DNA of 57,865 nt from Deltaproteobacteria bacterium (GTDB lineage: Bacteria; Desulfobacterota; Desulfuromonadia; Geobacterales; Pseudopelobacteraceae): positions 1 to 57,865 of the forward strand of contig JAJXWO010000025.1 of NCBI GenBank assembly GCA_021781535.1, written 5' to 3'. Of the stretch, positions 46,051 through 54,517 are shown piece by piece. Each line of letters opens with the position of its first letter. Position 1 is the stretch's first letter. The notes beneath the pieces were generated by a model. That model was given only the letters and a program-made list of their open reading frames with translations. It made no database searches and was not told the origin of the DNA. Made by a program: the position numbers and the translations under genes.

Positions 46051-46269
46051 ATGATCTGCACATACAAAGACGGACTAAAAGTGAACTATTCTGGTTCGCT
46101 CCAGATAACAAAAGGCAAGGACGTCAATGTCCTTATCAAGGAAGGGTATATCCCGGCCAATGTCAGAAGCGGTCTTGATCTGGCAACGAGTAGTCATAGT
46201 TGTCGTGATATGCGCAAGGTGGCCAAAGAAGTTACGGCAACCTTTGGCAAGCGAGCTTGCATACATTAG
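46051..46269 (+). CDS. Small 72-residue protein, unknown function
   Basis: ATG at 46051 with GGGGG seven bases upstream. Sequence MICTYKDGLKVNYSGSLQIT...ACIH has three cysteines (positions 3, 51 and 70) and no membrane segment. No family recognised. The strong terminator 18 bases after the stop supports a real transcription unit. The preceding 235 bases (45816-46050) hold a CTCGG/CCGAG hairpin near 45905-45925 but no gene I can support. Confidence 0.6.
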   Translation: MICTYKDGLKVNYSGSLQITKGKDVNVLIKEGYIPANVRSGLDLATSSHSCRDMRKVAKEVTATFGKRACIH

Positions 46270-46286
46270 CCGGCGAATGCAGGAGA

Positions 46287-46318
46287 AAGCCCCGTTCAGC
46301 AATGAGCGGGGCTTTTTT
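46287..46318 (+). terminator. Intrinsic terminator of the 72-residue gene
   Basis: AAGCCCCG...CGGGGCTT with inner TCA/TGA pairing, a GCAA loop and six Ts. Confidence 0.92.
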
Positions 46319-46405
46319 CGTGTTCTTTCGACACCAAGCTGAACGTTTTATTCCGGCGTCGGTGCTCTGAGCAGCACGGGGAATTTGAAACGGTCACAAA
46401 AGAAA

Positions 46406-46434
46406 CAGAGGGCTCCATTAGAATGAGCCCTCTG
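46406..46434 (-). terminator. Terminator of the Fn3 lipoprotein gene
   Basis: 10-bp perfect stem CAGAGGGCTC / GAGCCCTCTG; on the minus strand followed by TTTCTTTTG. On the plus strand ATTTTTG follows, so it may act both ways. Confidence 0.75.
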
Positions 46435-46510
46435 ATTTTTGAAGCGTGTGCGAATAAATATTATCCTTAACGCAGCATTACAACTCTCTGTTCACTGACA
46501 GTGGCAGTCG

Positions 46511-48604
46511 TCACAATGAGGTCGTTCCCGATGCCTGAGCCGAGGCAGCACTTTCACTGCTACTGTTAACCGCCGTGACGACATAATAATAGGTGGTGCC
46601 GGCAGCCAGGCCGGTATGTGTATAGGTTGTGCTGCTGATGCCACTGATTTTAGTCCCGTTAGCAGGGGTGACTCCTGATGCGGTTGACCAGTACAGATTG
46701 TACGAAGTGGCACCGGCAACCGGGTCCCAGGACAGGGCTTGCTGCTTGGATACCGGTGCAGTGGTCGTAGCAGTTGCCCGGACCGAAGCGGGGCTTTCGC
46801 CAGCGCTGTTCACCGCAGTAACGATGTAATAATAGGTTGTCCCGGCGGCAAGCCCGGTCTGCACATATGAATTATTTGCCGAGGTAATCTTGGTCCCGGT
46901 TGTAGTAGTCACCCCTGAAGCGGTTGACCAGTAAATATTATACGCAGAGGCGCCGGCTACCGCCGTCCAGGAGAGAGAAACCTGATTGGCGCCGCCAGTG
47001 GCGCTTATACCTGTTGGAGCGGCAGTAACCGCAGGAGGCGCGGCATTGGTTGTCGCCTTAACTTGGGCTGAAGCAGCGCTTTCTCCCACACTGTTGGCAG
47101 ACGTGACGATAAAGTAGTAGGCAGTACCAGCCGAAAGACCGGATTTTACAAAAGGGCTGGTAATGCCGGAGATTTTAGATCCGTTGGCAATTGTTACCCC
47201 AGAAGTTGCTGACCAGTAAACATTATATGAGCTTGCTCCGGTGACTGCCGCCCAGGACACTGTCACCTGATTGCTACCGCCGGCGGCACTGACTCCGGAT
47301 GGTACTGCCGGCACTGTCGGGCTGGGAATGGCATCAAGGGTGGTAGCAGCTACCTGGGCCGAGGCAGCACTTTCGCCAGTGCTGTTGACTGCCGTAACAA
47401 TATAATAATAGGTGGTGGCATCGGTCAGACCGGAATGGACCGAAGGACTTGTGGCATCGGCGAGTTTTGTGCCGTTAACCGTGCTGACGCCGGGTTTTGT
47501 CGCGTAATATACGTTGTAGGAAGTAGCCGTACTGACCGGTTTCCAGGAAAGCGTCACCTGTTTGGTTCCACCGGTGGCAATCACGCCACCGGGAGCTGTC
47601 GGTACCGTTGCTACCGCTGGCGCAGCTGCTGTACTTGCCTGAACCTGGGCAGAAGTGCTGCTTTCACCAGCGCTGTTTACCGCCGAAACAATAAAATAAT
47701 AGGTAGTTCCTGCAGCAAGACCGGCCTGTACATACGGACTACCCGTTGTAGAGATTTTTGTACCGCTGGCGGTTGTAACTCCAGGTGTGGTTGCATAATA
47801 GAGGTTGTATGCGGTTGCATTGCTGACGGCATTCCAGGAAACGGATACCTGGCCTGAGCCGCCAATCGCCGACACACCGTCAGGGGCAGCGGGCATCACC
47901 GGGGCTTGCGGCAGACTGCCCGGATCGGTAGTGAACTGACCGTTTTTGATATCGGTAATACTGGCGGTAAAGATCACGGCACCGGTTTTGGCGTTGGTTA
48001 CCGTGATGACTCCATTGGGGATGGTAATATTAACATTGTCAAACAGACCGTCCAGCCCCTGATGATCACTATTATAATTATCTTTAATTGGATCTTTGCC
48101 AACGGCACTGTACTGCTTGAGCAACGGCTTAAGCTGGTTCAGCAGGTCACTGGTGACGACAGGAAGATCGGATTTTACTTTCTGGAGAGTGGCCGGATCG
48201 GGGGCGGCATAGAGCTGCTCCGGGTTCGTAGTCCCTGCGGCGCTTGCCACCATCACGTTGGAAAGCGGGTTAACATTGGCAATACCCACTCCGTCGGCAA
48301 ACGATTGCAGCTTATAAGCAGTACCAGCAACATTGCCAGTCCCTTGCAGAATAAAGGGAGCTTTCAGACCGGTAATATCGAAAGCAAAAGAGCCGTCGCT
48401 GCCAATGACCGTTGTTCTTTGTTGCGAAGGAGAAGAAGAATCCTTCAGGCTTACCTGTCCGGCCAACGGGGCTCCGACGGAGGCATTGCCACTCAGAACC
48501 TGAGATGACATGCCAGATCCACCGCAGCCGGCAAGCATTAGTACGGCAACAGCCAAGGTAAATGCGGTAACAGCGATGAAGGTGCTTTTAATGATTTTTT
48601 TCAC
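46511..48604 (-). CDS. Lipoprotein with five fibronectin type III domains
   Basis: 697 residues from a GTG start at 48602-48604 with AAAGGAG just upstream. The signal sequence ends in the lipobox LAGC, so it is probably anchored in a membrane and exposed outside the cytosol. Residues about 30-240 form an N-terminal domain (GNASVGAPLAGQVSL, a carboxypeptidase-regulatory-like start). Then come five tandem Fn3 domains of about 90 residues (47.9 down to 46.5 kb), each with the pattern QV-x-SW-x-AV...YN-YY/W...GTTYYYIVTAVNS. The fifth lacks the usual first strand. The five copies are closely similar, which suggests recent duplication. The promoter has two CRP-type sites and the leader is a GEMM-Ib riboswitch. 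A surface or adhesion role is inference. Confidence 0.88.
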   Translation of the reverse strand: MKKIIKSTFIAVTAFTLAVAVLMLAGCGGSGMSSQVLSGNASVGAPLAGQVSLKDSSSPSQQRTTVIGSDGSFAFDITGLKAPFILQGTGNVAGTAYKLQSFADGVGIANVNPLSNVMVASAAGTTNPEQLYAAPDPATLQKVKSDLPVVTSDLLNQLKPLLKQYSAVGKDPIKDNYNSDHQGLDGLFDNVNITIPNGVITVTNAKTGAVIFTASITDIKNGQFTTDPGSLPQAPVMPAAPDGVSAIGGSGQVSVSWNAVSNATAYNLYYATTPGVTTASGTKISTTGSPYVQAGLAAGTTYYFIVSAVNSAGESSTSAQVQASTAAAPAVATVPTAPGGVIATGGTKQVTLSWKPVSTATSYNVYYATKPGVSTVNGTKLADATSPSVHSGLTDATTYYYIVTAVNSTGESAASAQVAATTLDAIPSPTVPAVPSGVSAAGGSNQVTVSWAAVTGASSYNVYWSATSGVTIANGSKISGITSPFVKSGLSAGTAYYFIVTSANSVGESAASAQVKATTNAAPPAVTAAPTGISATGGANQVSLSWTAVAGASAYNIYWSTASGVTTTTGTKITSANNSYVQTGLAAGTTYYYIVTAVNSAGESPASVRATATTTAPVSKQQALSWDPVAGATSYNLYWSTASGVTPANGTKISGISSTTYTHTGLAAGTTYYYVVTAVNSSSESAASAQASGTTSL

Positions 48605-48655
48605 GAGTACTCCTTTGTTAATGTTTTTACTTCTGCGCCTTGGGGTTTTAAGCAC

Positions 48656-48702
48656 AAAAAAAGCCGGGACCGAATATCTCATGATATTTCGGCGACCCGG
48701 CT
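48656..48702 (-). terminator. Riboswitch-embedded terminator of the Fn3 gene
   Basis: On the minus strand AGCCGGG plus CCGAAATATC pairs with GATATTCGG plus CCCGGCT (loop ATGA), followed by seven Ts. The 5' half of this stem is the 3' part of the GEMM aptamer, so the two structures are mutually exclusive. This is a transcriptional expression platform. Confidence 0.9.
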
Positions 48703-48767
48703 GTCTCGATGAGACCCAGTAGGCTTTCCGTCCCATTCTCGCGAATGGTTTAGTATTATCGGCTACG
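48684..48767 (-). ncRNA. GEMM-Ib riboswitch, predicted 3',3'-cGAMP sensor
   Basis: On the minus strand: AATACTAAACC, the P2 hairpin ATTC-GCGA-GAAT, GGGACGGAAAGCC, a P3 hairpin GGGTCTC-ATC-GAGAC, and the 3' part CAGCCGGGTCGCCGAAATATC. Aligned with the Vc2 c-di-GMP aptamer on the shared AAACC and GGAAAGCC blocks, the ligand-contact position 20 is A instead of G. That change, with the CTAAACC and CGGAAAGCC variants, marks the Geobacter GEMM-Ib group that binds 3',3'-cGAMP. The terminator at 48656-48702 overlaps its 3' side, so ligand binding should prevent termination (ON switch). Confidence 0.9.
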
Positions 48768-48799
48768 CATGCTAATGGTGCTGTTTTTATTTGATCCGA

Positions 48800-48805
48800 G
48801 TTATA
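48800..48805 (-). promoter_or_regulatory. Candidate -10 element of the Fn3 gene
   Basis: TATAAC on the minus strand. The predicted start, near 48793, is about 25 bases before the aptamer and places the nearer CRP-like site at -41.5, the class II activator position. There is no good -35, as expected for an activator-dependent promoter. Confidence 0.55.
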
Positions 48806-48826
48806 GCTGAGAAAACGTAGAGCAGG

Positions 48827-48842
48827 TGTGATTGAGATCACA
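48827..48842. promoter_or_regulatory. CRP-type operator, proximal
   Basis: Perfect TGTGA-N6-TCACA (TGTGATTGAGATCACA). The centre lies about 41.5 bases upstream of the predicted transcription start of the Fn3 gene. Confidence 0.7.
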
Positions 48843-48876
48843 TTAAGAATTAATTATGGCCCCAATTGGAGAGTTC

Positions 48877-48892
48877 TGTGATTGCAATCACA
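48877..48892. promoter_or_regulatory. CRP-type operator, distal
   Basis: Second perfect TGTGA-N6-TCACA (TGTGATTGCAATCACA), exactly 50 bases from the first, so centred near -91.5. Confidence 0.7.
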
Positions 48893-49020
48893 AAAAAATA
48901 CATTTCAACAGTGTCACATACGTATACATAAAGCAGATGCTCAATCGTTCAGGACTATGCCGGACTTACCGCAGAAGAACAAAGTGCCTGTAAGGCGGCT
49001 GACACTGTGGAGACTGGCTG

Positions 49021-49611
49021 TTACGGGATTACCACCCCGCCCGAAACAACAAATTTTACCGCTTCCTCTACCGTCATGCCGCTCTCGTATACATCACACT
49101 CGTGGAACCAGAGTGCAAACCCGGACGTCGGATTTGGCATGGTTGGTATATAGACAACAACAAAATGCTCACCATCCCGTTCTACCTGTGCCGTCACAAA
49201 ACCCACTGCACGCACGCCGGGACGAGGCCATTCCACAAAAACCGCACGCCGGTAAGAAGATCCGCTTTCCCGAAAGACCTTGATCAACTGCTTGCTTGAA
49301 GTATAGATCATCTTAACCAGCGGAATCCGCGTCAACTGATCATCGCCCCACGACAACAGGCGCTTTCCAAGCACATTTGTGGCCACCAGACCGGTCAGAT
49401 AGATAACCACGGCGCCAATTATCATGCCGATGCCGGGTATATGCCCTTCACTCCGCCCGAAGAGTACCATCAGACTATCAAGGTAGCTGCCGAGAATTCC
49501 ATCGGCAAAATTAAAGAGAAACTTGAGAATGAAGATTGTGATCCCGAACGGGATGACAATAAAAATCCCCGCCAGGAACGTCCCTTTAAGATGCTTGCCC
49601 AAAGTTTTCAT
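49021..49611 (-). CDS. DUF502 family membrane protein
   Basis: 196 residues. Two transmembrane helices (FLAGIFIVIPFGITIFILKFLF and IGMIIGAVVIYLTGLVATNVLG), then a soluble C-terminal domain with the family block IYTSSKQLIKVFRES and VVYIPTMPNPTSGF. DUF502 proteins are widespread and uncharacterised. It could be regulated by the distal CRP-type site region only if transcription came from the far side, which is not the case (it is on the same strand, downstream of its own unmapped promoter). Confidence 0.85.
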   Translation of the reverse strand: MKTLGKHLKGTFLAGIFIVIPFGITIFILKFLFNFADGILGSYLDSLMVLFGRSEGHIPGIGMIIGAVVIYLTGLVATNVLGKRLLSWGDDQLTRIPLVKMIYTSSKQLIKVFRESGSSYRRAVFVEWPRPGVRAVGFVTAQVERDGEHFVVVYIPTMPNPTSGFALWFHECDVYESGMTVEEAVKFVVSGGVVIP

Positions 49612-49834
49612 GTAGCTATTCCTTATTCAATTATGAAAATCGGCAGATGGCAATGCCACCCTTAATGGAGGTATGCGTACTCCATGTCCCTGAAGATGGC
49701 AAGAAAAAACCCCCCGCGCAAACAGCGTGTGAATAAATTACGGCACAAGCACTTCTTAAAATCTTCATTTAAGGTCTCGATTTAATTTTCATTGCCTGAT
49801 ACAAACAGTGCAAAATACTATTTGGAGGTACATC

Positions 49835-50206
49835 ATGACGCATCGTCTATTATTTCTAGTGTTCTGCGCATCTTTTGCGGCTTCCACCGCTTTTGCCCAA
49901 GACAACCTTGTGGAAAAGATTAAGCTCCTTGAACAACAGATTCAAGAACTCAAAGCCCAGAAACTACAGCAAAAAAACATCGCTGAAAAAACAGAGCAGT
50001 GCATGAAAGTCGTTGCGCGTGAAAAGTTTTGTACATGCGTCGGCAAAAGCCTGCCGCAAGAAGTAAGCTTTGAACAATATGTACACACAATGATCACATC
50101 CAAAGAAGCACTTGGCTATACACGCATGACTCAAGAGCAGAAGAACGTGATCGATACCACCGTAAGTGTGCGCGAAAAATGCATCGAGAAAGGTTTTTTT
50201 AATTAG
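49835..50206 (+). CDS. Exported small coiled-coil protein with a cysteine cluster
   Basis: 123 residues. The ATG at 49835 has GGAGG six bases upstream. Signal peptide MTHRLLFLVFCASFAASTAFA, then a coiled coil (NLVEKIKLLEQQIQELKAQKLQQK), then four cysteines (EQCMKVV, FCTCVGK, REKCIEK) in the last 70 residues. Predicted periplasmic; function unknown. Confidence 0.65.
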   Translation: MTHRLLFLVFCASFAASTAFAQDNLVEKIKLLEQQIQELKAQKLQQKNIAEKTEQCMKVVAREKFCTCVGKSLPQEVSFEQYVHTMITSKEALGYTRMTQEQKNVIDTTVSVREKCIEKGFFN

Positions 50207-50257
50207 AAGCACCTGGTCGGGGTTGTTTGCAGTAACAATCAACGGCACAATAGATAG

Positions 50258-50312
50258 AGAAGGCGTAACGACTCCATAGTCCTGGAGTTATTACGCCTTC
50301 TGAGATATTTTT
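50258..50312 (+). terminator. Hairpin with T-tract after the coiled-coil gene
   Basis: Long stem AGAAGGCGTAA / TTACGCCTTCT with inner ACTCCA/TGGAGT and loop TAGTCC, followed by GAGATATTTTT. The stem has a small internal loop. Confidence 0.65.
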
Positions 50313-50364
50313 ACGTTATAAAGATCCAATCATTCTTTCCCAGAAGAGATAACCGGCAAGCAGG

Positions 50365-50781
50365 TTACTTGGCTGTGGAACGTACCTCCTTCAAAGCAGC
50401 CTGCAACTTCTCCTTGTTAAATCCCTGTATCCTGACCTTGTTATCGATAACAAAAAGCGGCACACCCCGCTTCTGGTCAGGCACACCCATTGAATCGTAT
50501 ATCTTCATCAACGCAGTCATTTGTTTTTCGTCAAGATCAACCTCATGGTCGATAAACGGTATATCGTTTTTCACAAGATATTCCCTGGCCTCCTTGCAGT
50601 GAGGGCATGTTGAAAGCGTGTAAATGACTACCAGGGGTTTTTTAACTCCTGGCAACTGATGCGAGGATATCAGCGTCTCAGTTTGGGAACGGGAGGGTTT
50701 GTTGGCCGCTTCGCCTGCAAAACAAGAGACAGAGAAAGCAAGCAACAGTAACAACATTATTAAAAGCGCTTTTCTAACCAT
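50365..50781 (-). CDS. Exported glutaredoxin-like protein
   Basis: 138 residues. Signal-peptide-like N-terminus (LLIMLLLLLAFSVSCFAG; a lipobox is possible at SVSC). The redox motif CPHC is at residues 59-62 in the order IYTLSTCPHCKEAREYL, with the cis-proline region RGVPLFVIDNK, so it is a thioredoxin-fold protein of glutaredoxin type outside the cytosol. It is divergent from the periplasmic peroxiredoxin, which it might help to reduce (inference). AAGGAA lies upstream of the ATG. Confidence 0.8.
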   Translation of the reverse strand: MVRKALLIMLLLLLAFSVSCFAGEAANKPSRSQTETLISSHQLPGVKKPLVVIYTLSTCPHCKEAREYLVKNDIPFIDHEVDLDEKQMTALMKIYDSMGVPDQKRGVPLFVIDNKVRIQGFNKEKLQAALKEVRSTAK

Positions 50782-50976
50782 ACGATTCCTTTCTCAGTTA
50801 AGACGGTTGAAGTAACTGCATATGTACCCATAACACATTGTGGCAATATTGCAATTGGCAGTTGTATCTTAACCGGCATCAGATATAATTTGACACAAAT
50901 AGACCATCACCATGCCCTGCAATTGGCCAGTGAATTTTATCCGAAATCAGGAATACGTACACAGGAGGAAAAGCTT

Positions 50977-51636
50977 ATGAAACCAGGATTTATACTAGTT
51001 GCATGTGCCGTAACATTATTGACGGCAGCGACCTTCCAGACTGCTCTGGCCGGGGACAGAGATGAATTTCACAACTGGAGGGCCGTTGACAGTGAACAGT
51101 CGCTCGTAATGGTCGGCAAGCCGGCTCCTGACTTTAAACTGGAAGGAGTGGTCAGCCTTGAACCGGGGAAGGAGTTCAAGACCATAGCGCTGAAGGATTT
51201 CAAAGACAAATGGCTGGTGCTGTTCTTCTACCCCGCTGACTTTACTTTTGTCTGCCCAACCGAGATTAAAGGCTTCAGCGACACTCTTGCCTCATTCAAG
51301 GAATTGAACGCAGAGGTTGTTGCGGTCTCGACAGACAGCAAATGGTCGCACCTTGCCTGGATAAAAAGAGGCGATCTGGGAAATCTCAAGTATCCGCTTC
51401 TTGCCGACTTCACCAAGGAGGTTGCGCGCGCTTACAGAGTGCTTGACCCGGAACAGGGGGTTGCATTGCGGGGACTTTTTATTATTGATCCCAAAGGTAT
51501 CCTTCAATACCAGGTTATTCATAATATGGATGTTGGCCGAAGTGTTGAAGAGACGCTCCGTGTCCTTGAAGCTCTCCAAAACGGTGGTCTCTGCCCGCTG
51601 GGGTGGAAACCGGGCCAAAAAACCCTCGGTAAATAG
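50977..51636 (+). CDS. Periplasmic 2-Cys peroxiredoxin
   Basis: 219 residues from the ATG at 50977 with AGGAGG upstream. A signal peptide (about residues 1-25, ending TALAG) predicts export. The peroxidatic Cys93 is in FFYPADFTFVCPTE and the resolving Cys206 is in GGLCPLGW, as in typical AhpC/Prx1 enzymes that reduce peroxides using a thiol donor. The periplasmic location is unusual for this class, which is generally cytosolic; with the glutaredoxin-like protein beside it, it suggests an extracytoplasmic peroxide defence. Confidence 0.88.
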   Translation: MKPGFILVACAVTLLTAATFQTALAGDRDEFHNWRAVDSEQSLVMVGKPAPDFKLEGVVSLEPGKEFKTIALKDFKDKWLVLFFYPADFTFVCPTEIKGFSDTLASFKELNAEVVAVSTDSKWSHLAWIKRGDLGNLKYPLLADFTKEVARAYRVLDPEQGVALRGLFIIDPKGILQYQVIHNMDVGRSVEETLRVLEALQNGGLCPLGWKPGQKTLGK

Positions 51637-51676
51637 GTAAATAGTACCCAGATGGAGAAGCGGTCCCTGTTGGAAC

Positions 51677-51722
51677 AAAAAAAAGCAATGGCCCGCCGGA
51701 ATTTTCCTGCGGGCCATTTTAT
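51677..51722. terminator. Bidirectional terminator between the peroxiredoxin and acnB
   Basis: 10-bp stem AATGGCCCGC / GCGGGCCATT with T-rich 3' ends on both strands (TTTTATT plus side; eight Ts after GC on the minus side). Confidence 0.88.
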
Positions 51723-51740
51723 TACAGAAGATACAATGGA

Positions 51741-54272
51741 TTACTTATATTCAGCCATCTCATCAAACTGCAGATATTTGTAGATCTTTTCCTTGTTAGG
51801 CTCGATCTTGTCTTTGTAGATTTCGAGGAACTCGGCCGAAGTCGGCAGTTTACCCATCAATGCCGTTACTGCACCCAGCTCGGCGGAACCGAGATACACC
51901 TTGGCGCCGTTGCCGATACGGTCATCGAAGTTACGGGTTGAGGTGGAGAACATGTTGACCCCATCAGGTACACGGGCTTGGTTACCCATGCAGAGCGAAC
52001 AACCGGCGATTTCGATACGGGCACCAAAAGCACTGTAGACCGCAAAGTAAGCCTCATCTTTCAACTTTAGCTGATCCATACGGGTCGGCGGGCAGATCCA
52101 GGTTCGGACTGCCGGGTTGAACTTGCTGCCGCGCCAGATCTCGGCTGCAGCACGGAAGTGACCGATATTGGTCATGCAGGAACCGAGGAACACATCCTGA
52201 ATCTGCGTTCCGGCAACGTCGGAAAGCAACTTGACATCATCAGGGTCATTCGGGCAGGCAAGAATCGGCTCGGTGATTTCTGCAAGATCAATCTCGATTA
52301 CCGCAGCATATTCGGCATTGGCATCAGCCTCAAGCAGCTTGGGAGCTTTCAACCACTCATTGACGGCATCGATACGGTTCTGCAGTGTCTGAGCGTCCTG
52401 ATACCCTTCTTTGATCATATTCTTCATCAGTGCCACGTTGGAGCGCAGATATGTGGCAACAGAAGCTTCGGAAAGCTTGATGCAGCCGGCTGCTGCAGAG
52501 CGCTCCGCCGCAGCGTCAGTCAATTCAAACGCCTGCTCTACTGAAAGGTCGGGCAGACCTTCCATTTCGAGAATACGGCCGTTGAAGATATTAACTTTGT
52601 TCTTTTTCGGCACGGTCAAAAGGCCCTGTTTGATGGCCCAGTAAGGAATGGCATTAACTGCATCACGCAGGGTGATGCCGGAGTTGAGCTTGCCCTTGAA
52701 GCGAACCAGAACGGATTCCGGCATATCAAGCGGCATGAAACCCATGGCACCGGCAAAAGCTACCAGACCGGAACCGGCCGGGAACGAGATGCCGATCGGG
52801 AAACGGGTATGGGAGTCGCCGCCGGTACCAACGGTATCGGGGAGCAGCAGGCGGTTCAGCCATGAATGGATAACGCCGTCACCCGGTTTGAGTGGCACGC
52901 CGCCACGCTCGATGATGAACTGTGGCAGGGTCTTGTGCATCTTAACGTCGGCCGGCTTTGGATAGGCGGCGGTGTGGCAGAAAGACTGCATGAACATCGG
53001 CGACAGGAATTTGAGGCAGGCAAGCTCTTTCAGCTCGTCGGCGGTCATCGGACCAGTGGTATCCTGTGAACCGACCGTAGTCATTTTTGGTTCACACGCG
53101 GTGCCAGGAAGGATACCTGCAACGCCGCACGCCTGGCCGACCATTTTCTGCGCCTGGGTGTATCCCTGGCCGGCTTTGGCTACAGGGTTGACCGGCAGAG
53201 TGAAGATGTCGGTAGCGCCAAGGCCGAGAGCGGTACGGGCGCGGTCGGTAACGGCACGACCGATGATTAGCGGAATACGGCCGCCGGCACGGAATTCATC
53301 AGCAAGGGTGTTCGGGGCGATCTGGAATGTGGAGAGCAGTTCGCCGCCTTCGCTCTTGATTTCACCTTTTTTGGTATCGATAACAATCACGTCACCGGTG
53401 TTCATCTTGGAAACATCCGCTTTCAGCGGCAGTGCGCCGGAATCCTGAGCGGTGTTGAAGAAAATCGGGGCAATAACGCTGCCGATGATGACGCCGGCAG
53501 TTTTTTTGTTCGGCACGCAAGGGATTTCCTGGCCGATGCACCAGAGCACCGAGTTGCAGGCAGATTTACGTGAAGAACCGGTGCCGACAACATCGCCGAC
53601 AAATGCAACCTGGAAGCCATCTTCACGGAACTTGGCAATAGTTGCAAGTCCATCAGGAAAACGGGTTTTACCCATGGCCAGAGCGTGCAGTGGAATGTCA
53701 GGACGGCTCCAGGCGTCGCCGGCAGGGGAGAAATCGTCAGTGTTGATTTCGCCTTCAACCTTGTACACCTTGACCTTGATGATCTCGGCCAGGCTCGGCT
53801 TGGTGGTGAACCACTCTGCGTTGGCCCAGGAGGTAAGGACTTTTTTAGCGGCAGCATTCGTTGCGGAAAGCGCCACAACCTGGTCAAAGCCGTCATAAAC
53901 AAGAGTCATGCCGGACAGGGCACAGGCAGCTTCGTCAGCAAGTGCGGCATTTGACAGCGCGGCGACCAGCGGAGCCACGTTATAGCCACCCATCATGGTG
54001 CCGAGAATACGAACGGCATCAACCGGGCTTACCAGCGGAGACTTCTTTTTCCCGGCAACGATATCGGCAAGGAACGCGGCCTTTACTTCGGCAGCCGGAT
54101 CAACACCAGGGGAAACACGCTCTTTGAGCAGGGTAAGCAGGAAAGCTTCTTTTCCAGCAGGTGGGTTAACCAGCAAATCACAAAGACCGGTGGTCTGTTC
54201 TGGGGTCAACGGGAGTGCGGGAATACCTTGTGCCGCCCTCTCCTTTTCATGTGCAAGATACGCTTCAATCAT
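51741..54272 (-). CDS. acnB: Aconitate hydratase B
   Basis: 843 residues, the AcnB architecture: N-terminal HEAT-like helical domain (MIEAYLAHEKERAAQGIP...), swivel domain, then the aconitase core with cluster ligands in VFLGSCMTN and EIAGCSLCMGNQA. It isomerises citrate and isocitrate in the oxidative TCA cycle. GGAGG lies before the ATG. It fits a TCA-cycle theme with frdCAB. A promoter at 54346-54375 is seen upstream. Confidence 0.98.
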   Translation of the reverse strand: MIEAYLAHEKERAAQGIPALPLTPEQTTGLCDLLVNPPAGKEAFLLTLLKERVSPGVDPAAEVKAAFLADIVAGKKKSPLVSPVDAVRILGTMMGGYNVAPLVAALSNAALADEAACALSGMTLVYDGFDQVVALSATNAAAKKVLTSWANAEWFTTKPSLAEIIKVKVYKVEGEINTDDFSPAGDAWSRPDIPLHALAMGKTRFPDGLATIAKFREDGFQVAFVGDVVGTGSSRKSACNSVLWCIGQEIPCVPNKKTAGVIIGSVIAPIFFNTAQDSGALPLKADVSKMNTGDVIVIDTKKGEIKSEGGELLSTFQIAPNTLADEFRAGGRIPLIIGRAVTDRARTALGLGATDIFTLPVNPVAKAGQGYTQAQKMVGQACGVAGILPGTACEPKMTTVGSQDTTGPMTADELKELACLKFLSPMFMQSFCHTAAYPKPADVKMHKTLPQFIIERGGVPLKPGDGVIHSWLNRLLLPDTVGTGGDSHTRFPIGISFPAGSGLVAFAGAMGFMPLDMPESVLVRFKGKLNSGITLRDAVNAIPYWAIKQGLLTVPKKNKVNIFNGRILEMEGLPDLSVEQAFELTDAAAERSAAAGCIKLSEASVATYLRSNVALMKNMIKEGYQDAQTLQNRIDAVNEWLKAPKLLEADANAEYAAVIEIDLAEITEPILACPNDPDDVKLLSDVAGTQIQDVFLGSCMTNIGHFRAAAEIWRGSKFNPAVRTWICPPTRMDQLKLKDEAYFAVYSAFGARIEIAGCSLCMGNQARVPDGVNMFSTSTRNFDDRIGNGAKVYLGSAELGAVTALMGKLPTSAEFLEIYKDKIEPNKEKIYKYLQFDEMAEYK

Positions 54273-54345
54273 CTACTCTTCCTCCTTCGTGGGGTATATT
54301 TTGCGCTGGTTGCGAGCCGTAAAAACGCGAGTGTAAATCGCATAC

Positions 54346-54375
54346 TGTATACATTTTTTAGAGCAGCCTTGTCAA
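54346..54375 (-). promoter_or_regulatory. Promoter of acnB
   Basis: Minus strand: TTGACA (54370-54375), 18-base spacer, TATACA (54346-54351), giving a leader of about 65 bases. Confidence 0.65.
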
Positions 54376-54430
54376 ATCATAATTATTCTGAAACAGAGGC
54401 GTTAAGCCATACGAAAACGGGTCATCCGGA

Positions 54431-54480
54431 CTTTAAAAAAATAAAGCCCCCTGCGGCTGACAGAAGCAGCATACAGGGGG
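54431..54480 (-). terminator. Terminator after the M48 protease gene
   Basis: On the minus strand CCCCCTG pairs with CAGGGGG around an inner GCTG/CAGC stem, followed by CTTTATTTTTTT, 38 bases past the stop at 54518. Confidence 0.8.
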
Positions 54481-54517
54481 AAATGTCTTTTTACTCTCAG
54501 TTAACGGTGTTGCACAA

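Noticed and set aside
48605..48841. Upstream in-frame extension of the Fn3 lipoprotein ORF (78 codons)
   Set aside because: It runs through the riboswitch and terminator; the GTG at 48604 has a strong ribosome site followed by a signal peptide.
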